From Paraescarpia echinospica (Eukaryota; Annelida; Polychaeta; Sabellida; Siboglinidae), in assembly GCA_020002185.1 (NCBI GenBank), contig CM034531.1:84690183-84754182 (forward strand): 64,000 bases of DNA. Reading direction: 5' to 3'. Position 1 is the stretch's first letter. Each line of letters starts with the position of its first letter. The notes under the pieces were generated by a model. It saw only the letters and a program-made list of their open reading frames with translations, was not told the DNA's origin and did no database searches. This document shows, in pieces, positions 27,690 through 39,200 of this stretch. The position numbers and the translations under genes were made by a program.

Positions 27690-28785
27690 AATGGCCACCA
27701 TTTTCTTCACAACGTGTGCCAACCAATTTGGATTTAAAAAGCATCACTCCCCACCTTTTTAATGTGTACATGGATGACTTAAGTGTAAATCTTAAGAAAT
27801 TACAAATTGGATGTCTTTATGCAGGCACCATAATGAACCATTTGATGTATGCAGATGATCTCTGTATGTTTTCACCTAGTATTTCTGGGTTGAGAATGTT
27901 AACAGATTGTTGTGCCAAGTATGGCGAAATGTTTAACATAACATATAATGCCAACAAGTTGTATTGTATGGTTATTGACAACAAACCTCAGGACATGAAA
28001 AATATTCATCCTGTCACTCTCAATAATGGTCTGTTACCTCACCTTGCTCACCTTGCTCACCTTGACGGCCTTATCCCTATCAACAAGGGGTCAGCCTAGA
28101 CCTCCTCCTCCACTCCATGCTATCTAGGGCCAGATCCACTGTGACACCTATGTCCCTCGTGTCCTCATTGATTTATTGTTTCCACGTCTTCCTTGGGCGT
28201 CCTCGTCTTCTGACACCTGATAGCGCTAAGCTCATCATACTGCAGATGACATTGTTCTCATATCGTCGTTGCACATGGCCGAACCATCTTAGATGGCCAC
28301 TTCGCATGACCTCGTCGATTGACGGGAGGTTTGTTACGGATGTAACCCAACCTTGATACTCCGAGGATCCCACGTTACCTCATACTATTAAATGCAAATA
28401 TCTGGGTCATATAATTAATAATAATCTTACTGACGATGATGACATTGCCAGACAGAAAAGATGCATATATGCTCAGGCTAATGTCTTTGCACAAATATTT
28501 AGTCTTTTTAGCTCTACCATTAAAACTTCCCTATTTCACTCTTACTGGGATACTATGTACACCTCAAGTCTTTGGTGTAAATTAAAAAAAAAACAGAGTT
28601 TGAAAGGCATTACTGTTGCATATAATTTTATACAATTTGTCATCATGCTGTAGTGCAAGTTTTATGTTTGCTACAGACTACAAGTGTATATTAAATCTTT
28701 TAATGAACTTATGAGTTCATCCATATTTAGCTTATCGAGTCATCTTCAACAGTTTGAAATTAACCAACAATATTGTATTTGACAC
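27690..28785 (+). mobile_element. Third LINE: reverse-transcriptase relic interrupted by another LINE
   Basis: Plus-strand frame 27716-28041 encodes a reverse-transcriptase segment: TPHLFNVYMDDLSVNLKKLQ, then NHLMYADDLCMFSPSISGL with the YADD active site at about 27848-27859, then LTDCCAKYGEMFNITYNANK. After the insert at 28042-28373, the frame resumes as KCKYLGHIINNNLTDDDDIA, RQKRCIYAQANVFAQIFSLF and YTSSLWCKLKK, and continues with stops to about 28780. These blocks in this order are a common invertebrate LINE reverse transcriptase. It is 5'-truncated and carries stops. Confidence 0.88.
28042..28373 (-). mobile_element. RTE-type LINE 3' end nested in the third LINE
   Basis: The minus strand encodes VMRSGHLRWFGHVQRR followed by GVRRRGRPRKTWKQ, the C-terminal signature of RTE-like LINEs. 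The low-coordinate end is its 3' end and reads as GGTGAGCAA repeated in tandem on the minus strand, as expected of RTE tails. GTTACCTCA occurs at 28033-28041 and 28374-28382, a 9-bp target-site duplication. Removing the insert and one repeat rejoins the surrounding LINE frame without a shift. Confidence 0.88.
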
Positions 28786-28790
28786 ACAGA

Positions 28791-29669
28791 CACAGACACA
28801 CCAGGTCTAACCCCCACCCCCGAAGTGCTGTAAAGCACCCAAGACACACCAGGTCTAACCCCCACCCCCATGTGCTGTAAAGCACCCAAGACACACCAGG
28901 TCTAACCCCCACCCCCATGTGCTATAAAGCACCCAGACACACCAGGTCTAACCCCCACCCCCGAAGTGCTGTAAAGCACCCAAGACACACCAGGTCTAAC
29001 CCCCACCCCCATGTGCTGTAAAGCACCCAGACACACCAGGTCTAACCCCCACCCCCCATGTGCTGTAAAGCACCCCAGACACACCAGGTCTAACCCCCAC
29101 CCCCATGTGCCATAAAACACCCCAGACACACCAGGTCTAACCCCCACCCCCATGTGCCATAAAACACCCCAGACACACCAGGTCTAACCCCCACCCCCAT
29201 GTGCCATAAAACACCCCACACACACCAGGTCTAACCCCCACCCCCATGTGCCATAAAGCACCCCAAACACACCAGGTCTAACCCCCACCCCCCATGTGCC
29301 ATAAAACACCCCAGACACACCAGGTCTAACCCCCACCCCCATGTGCCATAAAACACCCCAGACACACCAGGTCTAACCCCCACCCTCCATGTGCCATAAA
29401 GCACCCCAGACACACCAGGTCTAACCCCCACCCCCATGTGCCATAAAACACCCCAGACACACCAGGTCTAACCCCCACCCCCATGTGCCATAAAACACCC
29501 CAGACACACCAGGTCTAACCCCCACCCCCATGTGCCATAAAGCACCCCAAACACACCAGGTCTAACCCCCACCCCCCATGTGCCATAAAACACCCCAGAC
29601 ACACCAGGTCTAACCCCCACCCCCATGTGCCATAAAACACCCCAGACACACCAGGTCTAACCCCCACCC
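28791..29669. repeat. 47-bp minisatellite running into the assembly gap
   Basis: About 19 visible units of GACACACCAGGTCTAACCCC, CACCCCCATGTGCCATAAAA, CACCCCA. The left units have GCTGTAAAGCACCCA, and the right units are increasingly CCATAAAACACCCCA. C-rich on this strand. The repeat is cut off by the N run and does not resume on the other side. The long minus-strand frame through the array and the Ns is an artefact. Confidence 0.95.
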
Positions 29670-30669
29670 NNNNNNNNNNNNNNNNNNNNNNNNNNNNNNN
29701 NNNNNNNNNNNNNNNNNNNNNNNNNNNNNNNNNNNNNNNNNNNNNNNNNNNNNNNNNNNNNNNNNNNNNNNNNNNNNNNNNNNNNNNNNNNNNNNNNNNN
29801 NNNNNNNNNNNNNNNNNNNNNNNNNNNNNNNNNNNNNNNNNNNNNNNNNNNNNNNNNNNNNNNNNNNNNNNNNNNNNNNNNNNNNNNNNNNNNNNNNNNN
29901 NNNNNNNNNNNNNNNNNNNNNNNNNNNNNNNNNNNNNNNNNNNNNNNNNNNNNNNNNNNNNNNNNNNNNNNNNNNNNNNNNNNNNNNNNNNNNNNNNNNN
30001 NNNNNNNNNNNNNNNNNNNNNNNNNNNNNNNNNNNNNNNNNNNNNNNNNNNNNNNNNNNNNNNNNNNNNNNNNNNNNNNNNNNNNNNNNNNNNNNNNNNN
30101 NNNNNNNNNNNNNNNNNNNNNNNNNNNNNNNNNNNNNNNNNNNNNNNNNNNNNNNNNNNNNNNNNNNNNNNNNNNNNNNNNNNNNNNNNNNNNNNNNNNN
30201 NNNNNNNNNNNNNNNNNNNNNNNNNNNNNNNNNNNNNNNNNNNNNNNNNNNNNNNNNNNNNNNNNNNNNNNNNNNNNNNNNNNNNNNNNNNNNNNNNNNN
30301 NNNNNNNNNNNNNNNNNNNNNNNNNNNNNNNNNNNNNNNNNNNNNNNNNNNNNNNNNNNNNNNNNNNNNNNNNNNNNNNNNNNNNNNNNNNNNNNNNNNN
30401 NNNNNNNNNNNNNNNNNNNNNNNNNNNNNNNNNNNNNNNNNNNNNNNNNNNNNNNNNNNNNNNNNNNNNNNNNNNNNNNNNNNNNNNNNNNNNNNNNNNN
30501 NNNNNNNNNNNNNNNNNNNNNNNNNNNNNNNNNNNNNNNNNNNNNNNNNNNNNNNNNNNNNNNNNNNNNNNNNNNNNNNNNNNNNNNNNNNNNNNNNNNN
30601 NNNNNNNNNNNNNNNNNNNNNNNNNNNNNNNNNNNNNNNNNNNNNNNNNNNNNNNNNNNNNNNNNNNNN
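29670..30669. other. Assembly gap, exactly 1000 N
   Basis: A run of exactly 1000 undetermined bases, most likely a fixed-size placeholder, so the true distance is unknown. Its left edge is inside the 47-bp minisatellite. Upstream CCDC93 exons could be hidden here. Confidence 0.98.
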
Positions 30670-31650
30670 CTTGGTGTGTGTCAATGGTAACACCAGGTAT
30701 ACGTGTACCCGTAATAACGAGCTTGTCTTCCTTGCTGTAATCATTGTGTTTGTCCAAACTACTTAGAGTTCCTTTGATTACGGTCTGTAAACTTTTGGCA
30801 CAGTGAATGTGGAGGAAGGGATTGTTAATTTTGTGCTGTGATCAATAGCGTTTGTTGCTGGCGATGCCATGATGGCTTCCCCGTTCTCCTCTCCAGCCCC
30901 ACTGCCCCCAGTCATGGCTTCGGCTTGGCATCGCCTTTTCTTCTTATAAATTGCAATTAAGATTCACAAATAGGATGCATAAAAGGTTCATCTCAATTGT
31001 TTTCAACGTAGCCCAACATTAAGCCTAAACTGAGGTGAAATAAAATTATGCTGCGCTACGCCAAATGGCAAATATTACCAGTGCCTGGAAAATATGAACT
31101 GGTTGCCAGCATATGAAACGGTGGAACGCATTATCAACTGACGCACAATTTGTGCATTAATTAATGTTTCGAAATTGGATGAAAAATGAAGTGAGACAAT
31201 TAACGATTGTACCCGGTACCGTTTTTAATATTTAATTAATGTTCACGTTGTATGTAGCAACTGATGTAAGTATTCGGTTGATCATTTCCAGGTTATTATT
31301 TTAGCCGATAGGGGCAGCCAAAATCATCAACTTGTGAATTACTGAAGAAGTATTTTAGCTAAAGAATATATAAATTATTCGAGAATACCAATTTATAAAA
31401 TGTTGTAACGGAGATGTTTTGTTCGACGTTTTTGGTTGAATGCTGCCATATGCGCAGCAATTTCTACTGCAATGCTGGGCCGATACCGTTGCATAGGCTA
31501 GTGGCAGTGAGTGAGTGACCAGTGCGCAGTTGAGGAAAATCTCAGATCGATAGAGGGAGTCGGGTGGACGGTGCCGGGTGGATGGTATGACTTCATGACC
31601 AACTGTTTATTTTTTAATACATCACAGTAATAAACACACACACACATATA

Positions 31651-31687
<37 letters not shown>

Positions 31688-33143
31688 CTTAATTCCTATC
31701 AGTCAATGCGTTGACATATTGCCACATCTTTACAAGACCAAGTGTCCAGGTCCTACTGAATCATTTAATTTGTTTTCATAGGGTTGCATGTCCAGGGTTC
31801 TTTGGTTATTCCACCTTTGATGGTAGTCCTCAGGCAAGCTGTATCTGCACACATTCTCCACAGGGTGATTTCTGGGTACTTTGCTAACCCCAGACCTAGA
31901 TGAGCCATGTTGTTTGACCTGTGTGTGTTGATTTGTGGTCACAGCAATGACAGAGTGCCTGGGTGTCGTATCTCCACAGTGGTGCTGATAAACAAATGTC
32001 AGATATCGACATTGCGAGAATTACTTGCTTCACTTTGACATCACTTTAACGTTGTGAGAGAGAGAATTGGGGCTAGTGAGACAACAAGCCATGTCTAGCA
32101 CATGTAAGACAGACATGTCTCCAGCATCTTGTAAACTCTCACATAGTCGCTCATGGCCGTATAGTGTCACCAGGCAACACCTTTGTTCTCCTGTAAGTAC
32201 TTGACAACTGATAGGAATGCTAATGCCAAGTGACAGATGGATAGTGCATCAGTGCAGTTTTTGCAGTTTTTCCATTAGGTGGCGCCACTCTGCGGTATTC
32301 CTGGATGCGGTCATTTCGAAGCGTGCAACTGTAATTCTTGTGCCCTGAATGTGGCCTTTTAAAAACAAATATATGCAGCAAACTCGTTGGATATATGTTG
32401 ACAGTATAACATGATGTCACTGTGTTTGTGTATGTGTGTAGGTACACGTTTACATGCATGGTTGTGTGTACGCATGCATGTGTGCGCGTGTGTGCGCTTG
32501 CATGCATGCTTGTGTGCGCTTGCATGCATGCTTGTGTGCATGTAATATATAGGCAGCATTGAAATAGAACAGGTGATAAGAGTTCATAACTAAGGTTGGT
32601 AAAACGTGAAACATGATGTGGTCATTTCCTCCCCTAAGATATGTGGTTTACTCCATAACCCACCCCTTACCTCTTGTCTTGTGAGAGGAACAACTGGATA
32701 TATTATTCCATCACCAATCAACAAACCCATGGCAGTTGTTTTTTTCTTGAAGTCTGACAAATTGTATTGGTATTTCAAAATGTGTCCATCCTAAAACTAT
32801 ACCAGAATGTCCATCAACATCATTAGAAGTTATACTGATGCCAGTCACTGATCCTGCTTTGCTGTTATCTTTGTATTTTTGTGGAGATTAATCTCTTGAG
32901 AGTGCATACAAATCAACACAACCACAAAATCTAACACACAGTACATTTTCAGTGGCAAATGATTGGAAATGAACATTGCCATGGAGTCTGTTTATAGCAG
33001 GTTTCTTCAAATCGTTGACGTCAGAAGCGACTGTGGCTTTGATGTTGTTCCTTTCCAGCCTCTCATTAAACACGCCTCTGCAGAACTTCTTAATTGAGTG
33101 GCACAGTAAAACATACTTATCATTGATGTTTTCGCTTTTCCAG
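30670..33143. other. Non-coding; expected CCDC93 upstream intron
   Basis: I looked for a preceding CCDC93 exon (the part matching the coiled coil before residue ~360 of the human protein) and found none. A (CA)n/(TA)n tract lies at 31633-31684, and a TG/TGCA-rich tract at 32405-32545. Other frames are short and unrecognised. Confidence 0.5.
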
Positions 33144-33217
33144 CTCACTGATTATGGGCAGAAGATTGACGTAGAAATGTCAAAGCTCTCGACGCTGGAG
33201 ACGAATGAAAATAGCAG
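33144..33217 (+). CDS. CCDC93: CCDC93 exon A
   Basis: Acceptor TTTTCCAG, donor CAG/GTAATT; 74 bp, starts in phase 0 and ends with two bases of a Ser codon. Encodes [20 protein letters not shown] and NENS, aligning with the human TELKTYSEKLDKEQAALEKI region. It is the first exon I can identify in the window. Confidence 0.9.
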
Positions 33218-36200
33218 GTAATTTTTACCTGTACAAAAGCACGCTTGGACAGTAATTATAATAAAACTTCTGAAAAGCATCTTACATTTAGTGGCCATTA
33301 ATTGGACTATGCAAGTCATTTTATTACATATCTGCCTAAGTTGACTAATCAAGTCATAAAAGTTGATCTTTGGCTGTTGTAATTAGCTACAGTTGCAGAC
33401 TGAAGTCTAACTTTAGCTTTTAGAGCACCTGCCTGTTTAGTACGTACCTAAAACTGTCTATGCACTGTTGTATTGTACAAATGAGAAAACTTGGTGTCGA
33501 TCTATTTGGCATCGTTATTTCAGTGTGTTGGAGCAGTTGCGCATCCTGGTGGCAATGAATGAACAACTGAAGAAGGAAGAGCAAGCATTCCGCTCCCAAT
33601 GCAAGGTGATCCCAGTATCCAGGAGGAAACATTGCATCATTCCCAACTTCCCCCAGGCCTTTCTAACCTATTTCTAAGACTTGTTAGTGGTGTGGCAGTG
33701 TACAGTCATCCACACCCTTAAGACTTGTTCGTGGTGTGGCAGTGTACAGTCGTCCACACCCTCAAGACTTGTTAGTGGTGTGGCAGTGTACAGTCATCCA
33801 CACCCTTAAGACTTGTTAGTGGTGTGGCAGTGTACAGTCGTCCACACCCTTAAGACTTGTTAGTGGTGTGGCAGTGTACAGTCGTCCACACCCTTAAGAC
33901 TTGTTAGTGGTGTGGCAGTGTACAGTCATCCACACCCTCAAGACTTGCTAGTGGTGTGGCAGTGTACAGTCATCCACACCCTTAAGACTTGTTAGTGGTG
34001 TGGCAGTGTACAGTCGTCCACACCCTCAAGACTTGTTAGTGGTGTGGCAGTGTACAGTCGTCCACACCCTCAAGACTTGTTAGTGGTGTGGCTGTGTACA
34101 GTCGTCCACACCCTTAAGACTTGTTAGTGGTGTGGCAGTGTACAGTCGTCCACACCCTCAAGACTTGTTAGTGGTGTGGCAGTGTACAGTCGTCCACACC
34201 CTCAAGACTTGTTAGTGGTGTGGCTGTGTACAGTCGTCCACACCCTCAAGACTTGTTAGTGGTGTGGCTGTGTACAGTCGTCCACACCCTCAAGACTTGT
34301 TAGTGATGTGGCAGTGTACAGTCATCCACACCCTTAAGACTTGTTAGTGGTGTGGCTGTGTACAGTCGTCCACACCCTCAAGACTTGTTAGTGATGTGGC
34401 AGTGTACAGTCATCCACACCCTTAAGACTTGTTAGTGGTGTCGCAATGTAGTCATCCACACCCTCAAGACTTGTTAGTGGTGTGGCAGTGTACAGTCGTC
34501 CACACCCTCAAGACTTGTTAGTGGTGTGGCAGTGTACAGTCGTCCACACCCTTAAGACTTGTTAGTGGTGTGGCAGTGTACAGTCGTCCACACCCTTAAG
34601 ACTTGTTAGTGGTGTGGCAGTGTACAGTCATCCTCACACCCAATGTAGTCATCCACACCCTTAAGACTTGTTAGTGGTGTGCAATGTACAGTCATCCACA
34701 CCCTCTACAGTCGACTTGTTAGTGGTGTGGCAGTGTACAGTCATCCACACCCTTAAGACTTGTTAGTGGTGTGGCAGTGTACAGTCATCCACACCCTTAA
34801 GACTTGTTAGTGGTGTGGCAGTGTACAGTCATCCACACCCTCAAGACAATCATGACTAGTGGTGTCGCAATGTACAGTCATCCACACCCTTAAGACTTGT
34901 TAGTAGTGTAGCAGTGTATAGTCATCCACACCCTTAAGACTTGTTAGTGGTGTGGCAGTGTACAGTCATCCACACCCTTAAGACTTGTTAGTGGTGTGGC
35001 AGTGTACAGTCGCCCACACCCTTAAGACTTGTTAGTGGTGTGGCAGTGTACAGTCATCCACACCCTTAAGACTTGTTAGTGGTGTGGCAGTGTACAGTCG
35101 TCCACACCCTTAAGACTTGTTAGTGGTGTGGCAGTGTACAATCATCCACACCCTCAAGACTTGTTAGTGGTGTCGCAATGTAGTCATCCACACCCTTAAG
35201 ACTTGTTAGTGGTGTCGCAATGTACAGTCATCCACACCCTTAAGACTTGTTAGTGGTGTGGCAGTGTACAGTCGTTGTTAGTGATGTGGCAGTGTACAGT
35301 CATCCACACCCTTAAGACTTGTTAGTGGTGTGGCAGTGTACAGTCGTCCACACCCTCAAGACTTGTTAGTGGTGTGGCAGTGTACAGTCATCCACACCCT
35401 TAAGACTTGTTAGTGGTGTGGCAGTGTACAGTCGTCCACACCCTTAAGACTTGTTAGTGGTGTGGCAGTGTACAGTCGTCCACACCCTTAAGACTTGTTA
35501 GTGGTGTGGCAGTGTACAGTCATCCACACCCTCAAGACTTGTTAGTGGTGTGGCAGTGTACAGTCATCCACACCCTTAAGACTTGTTAGTGGTGTCGCAA
35601 TGTACAGTCATCCACACCCTTAAGACTTGTTAGTGGTGTGGCAGTGTACAGTCGTCCACACCCTCAAGACTTGTTAGTGGTGTGGCAGTGTACAGTCATC
35701 CACACCCTCAAGACTTGTTAGTGATGTGGCAGTGTACAGTCGTCCACACCCTTAAGACTTGTTAGTGGTGTGGCAGTGTACAGTCATCCACACCCTTAAG
35801 ACTTGTTAGTGGTGTGGCAGTGTACAGTCGTCCACACCCTTAAGACTTGTTAGTGGTGTGGCAGTGTACAGTCGTCCACACCCTCAAGACTTGTTAGTGG
35901 TGTGGCAGTGTACAGTCGTCCACACCCTCAAGACTTGTTAGTGGTGTGGCTGTGTACAGTCGTCCACACCCTCAAGACTTGTTAGTGATGTGGCAGTGTA
36001 CAGTCGTCCACACCCTCAAGACTTGTTAGTGGTGTGGCTGTGTACAGTCGTCCACACCCTCAAGACTTGTTAGTGATGTGGCAGTGTACAGTCATCCACA
36101 CCCTTAAGACTTGTTAGTGGTGTGGCTGTGTACAGTCGTCCACACCCTCAAGACTTGTTAGTGATGTGGCAGTGTACAGTCATCCACACCCTTAAGACTT

Positions 36201-39200
36201 GTTAGTGATGTGGCAGTGTACAGTCAGTGTTAGTGGTGTGGCAGTGTACAGTCGTCCACACCCTCAAGACTTGTTAGTGGTGTGGAAGTGTACAGTCGTC
36301 CACACCCTTAAGACTTGTTAGTGATGTGGCAGTGTACAGTCATCCACACCCTCAAGACTTGTTAGTGGTGTGGCAGTGTACAGTCGTCCACACCCTCAAG
36401 ACTTGTTAGTGGTGTGGCAGTGTACAGTCGTCCACACCCTCAAGACTTGTTAGTGATGTGGCAGTGTACAGTCATCCACACCCTCAAGACTTGTTAGTGG
36501 TGTGGCTGTGTACAGTCGTCCACACCCTCAAGACTTGTTAGTGATGTGGCAGTGTACAGTCATCCACACCCTTAAGACTTGTTAGTGGTGGCCACACCCT
36601 TAAGACTTGTACAGTCGTCCACACCCTCAAGACTTGTTAGTGATGTGGCAGTGTACAGTCGTCCACACCCTCAAGACTTGTTAGTGGTGTGGCTGTGTAC
36701 AGTCGTCCACACCCTCAAGACTTGTTAGTGATGTGGCAGTGTACAGTCATCCACACCCTCAAGACTTGTTAGTGGTGTGGCTGTGTACAGTCGTCCACAC
36801 CCTTAAGACTTGTTAGTGATGTGGCAGTGTACAGTCATCCACACCCTCAAGACTTGTTAGTGGTGTGGCTGTGTACAGTCGTCCACACCCTCAAGACTTG
36901 CTAGTGGTGTGGCAGTGTACAGTCATCCACACCCTTAAGTGTTCTCAGATTATTATTATTTTAAATAAGGTGCATTCCAAAGCAACAAGACAAACAAATG
37001 GAGACGCTCTTGGTATTGATAATATCAGATTTGTAGTATTTTATATTTTACATAGTTACATCCTGTGAATAAAATATCTAGATCACAAAAACATGTTTCT
37101 TGAGAGGTAAGTGTACCGAGAAATCGAATCTTTTATCCATTTGAAATATTTTTGTTTACAAACAGTTTTTCTTTATTTGTCTGCTCACAACTAATGTTGA
37201 TTGTTCATCAGACGGAGAAACAGAAACTGGATGAGAACATCGCCAGGTTGAAGCAACAGGCAGGGACCACAAATGACCCTGATGAACAGGTCCATACAAA
37301 TAACCCTCACCCTGTCACACACAGGGTGACTTGAGTATCAGATTGGTTTGCAAAGTTTTTTGTGTACACTTTTTTCTCAAAATACGTAAATATATATTTT
37401 TGTTTGTTTTAAGTTTGAAATAATCGTACATTTTTTCGACATAATGAGAAAGCAGTGACATGTAATTGGGCTTGTCTTCTTGGGCAGTCTACCCAGTTTT
37501 AATGAGAATCCCTCAAAAGAAACTGCCAATTGTTAGAAAGCAGTTGCCGTATCCTGTCAGCAGGTCGGCCACCTTAGCTTGCCTCTCCTGTCTGTGTTGT
37601 GTCGTTCTTAGAAAGCAACAGTTTAACATTTGGCAATTTTTATGAGCATTGTAGAAATTTGTGGGCTCTTTGGGGTGTTGATTTACTTTCACATTTAACC
37701 AAATTCCAGTGTGAAATTCATGAACAATTAATTACTTGACTAGGTTTAAAAAAACATAGAGACCCTTCAATTTCAACTTGGCATGCTGATTGTGATATGG
37801 TCGTACAGTCTGGTGAGCAGTCACAGTGTTCACTCAGCAACTGCCCATTTTCAACAGTGGAAAGTGCTGATGCAGCAGCGCAGGAAACATCTACTTCATT
37901 CACTTATCTGATATCTCTATTTTGAGAAAATGCACACATCACTGACAATCTATACTTTCCTAGAGACTATAGATAATGACAGATGAGTGGTGATTGTGGT
38001 CTGTGCCCTGTGCTTCAGGAGAGGAACAAGTTGATAGACAGACAGTATGAGGCAGACAAGGAGAAGTTGCACAAGATTCGACTGCTTCTGGTGAGTCTCG
38101 GCAAGAACAACATCTTTTATAAATAATTTCTTTAACTCATTCAATTTTTATGATTTAAATGTCCATATTCAATTCATTTTAAAAATTCATTTTGTGAAAA
38201 ATGTACCCTATTTCATAGCCACTATGTTTATCTATATATGTTTGTCTTAACAATTTCAGGTCTGCAGCCCTGTCACCGCGTGACTACTGCAGACGGCATT
38301 CCCTGGTACATGTAGTTATTAGAAATATTACCTATTTCACTTCAGTTGCTTTTTTCACCAAGAAATAATAAATTTGTGAATAGGAACACCACGTATATTC
38401 TTGAACGTCATCATTAGAAAACCCATAGAAAATATTGTCAATTTCAGCAGTTGAATCGTTACATTCTTTGTCGATACTTTCATTGACAGGTCGGCGATAA
38501 CTCATCTTATCATCTTCCTAAACATCCTTTTGTCTAAGTCCGAATTGTCACTGAAACTGTCCATCAGACATTCCTAAACATTGTCGTCAGCAGCACTGCT
38601 CAAACAGCCGCCGCTATAATTGATGTTTGGCAGAAAAAACGAAATAACTAAACTTGGGATTTTTCAATAGATCAGTATGACAACATTGACATGAACAGAA
38701 GCCTGAATTATTCCCCGGGCGTTCAATATGCAACAAGTTGTGCCACATAGCGACCAAAATGGGAGTTATATTGAATGCAAGCAAGATTATACCTGAAGCC
38801 GCTATTGCGGGCAGCCGACCGCAAACATCACATTATGGCTGCCCGCAATAGAGGGCTGCTGACCTGAAATGGTTAAATACATGATTCTTATGAAGGTAAG
38901 TTTTGTTATGGTTTCATTATTACATTAACACTATTCAAACTAACTTGTTAAATGAGCAGACCTTTGCCTCGTCAACTAAACATGAGTTTGTCTGCAGGCG
39001 AGGAAAAACCGTGAGATCTCAAGTCTACAGCGCAAGATAGACGAGATCCCGTCTCGGGCCGAGCTCAGTCAGTACCAAAGACGCTTCGTCGAGCTCTACA
39101 ATCAGGGTAAGTCTGTCCATCACCCTCATGTTAGTCCGTCCGTCACCCTCGTGTCAATCTGCCCGTCACCCTCGTATCAGTCTGCCCATCACCCTCGTGT

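Noticed and set aside
29515..30757. 409- and 366-residue minus-strand frames
   Set aside because: Most of their length is the 1000-N gap read as unknown residues, the rest is minisatellite.
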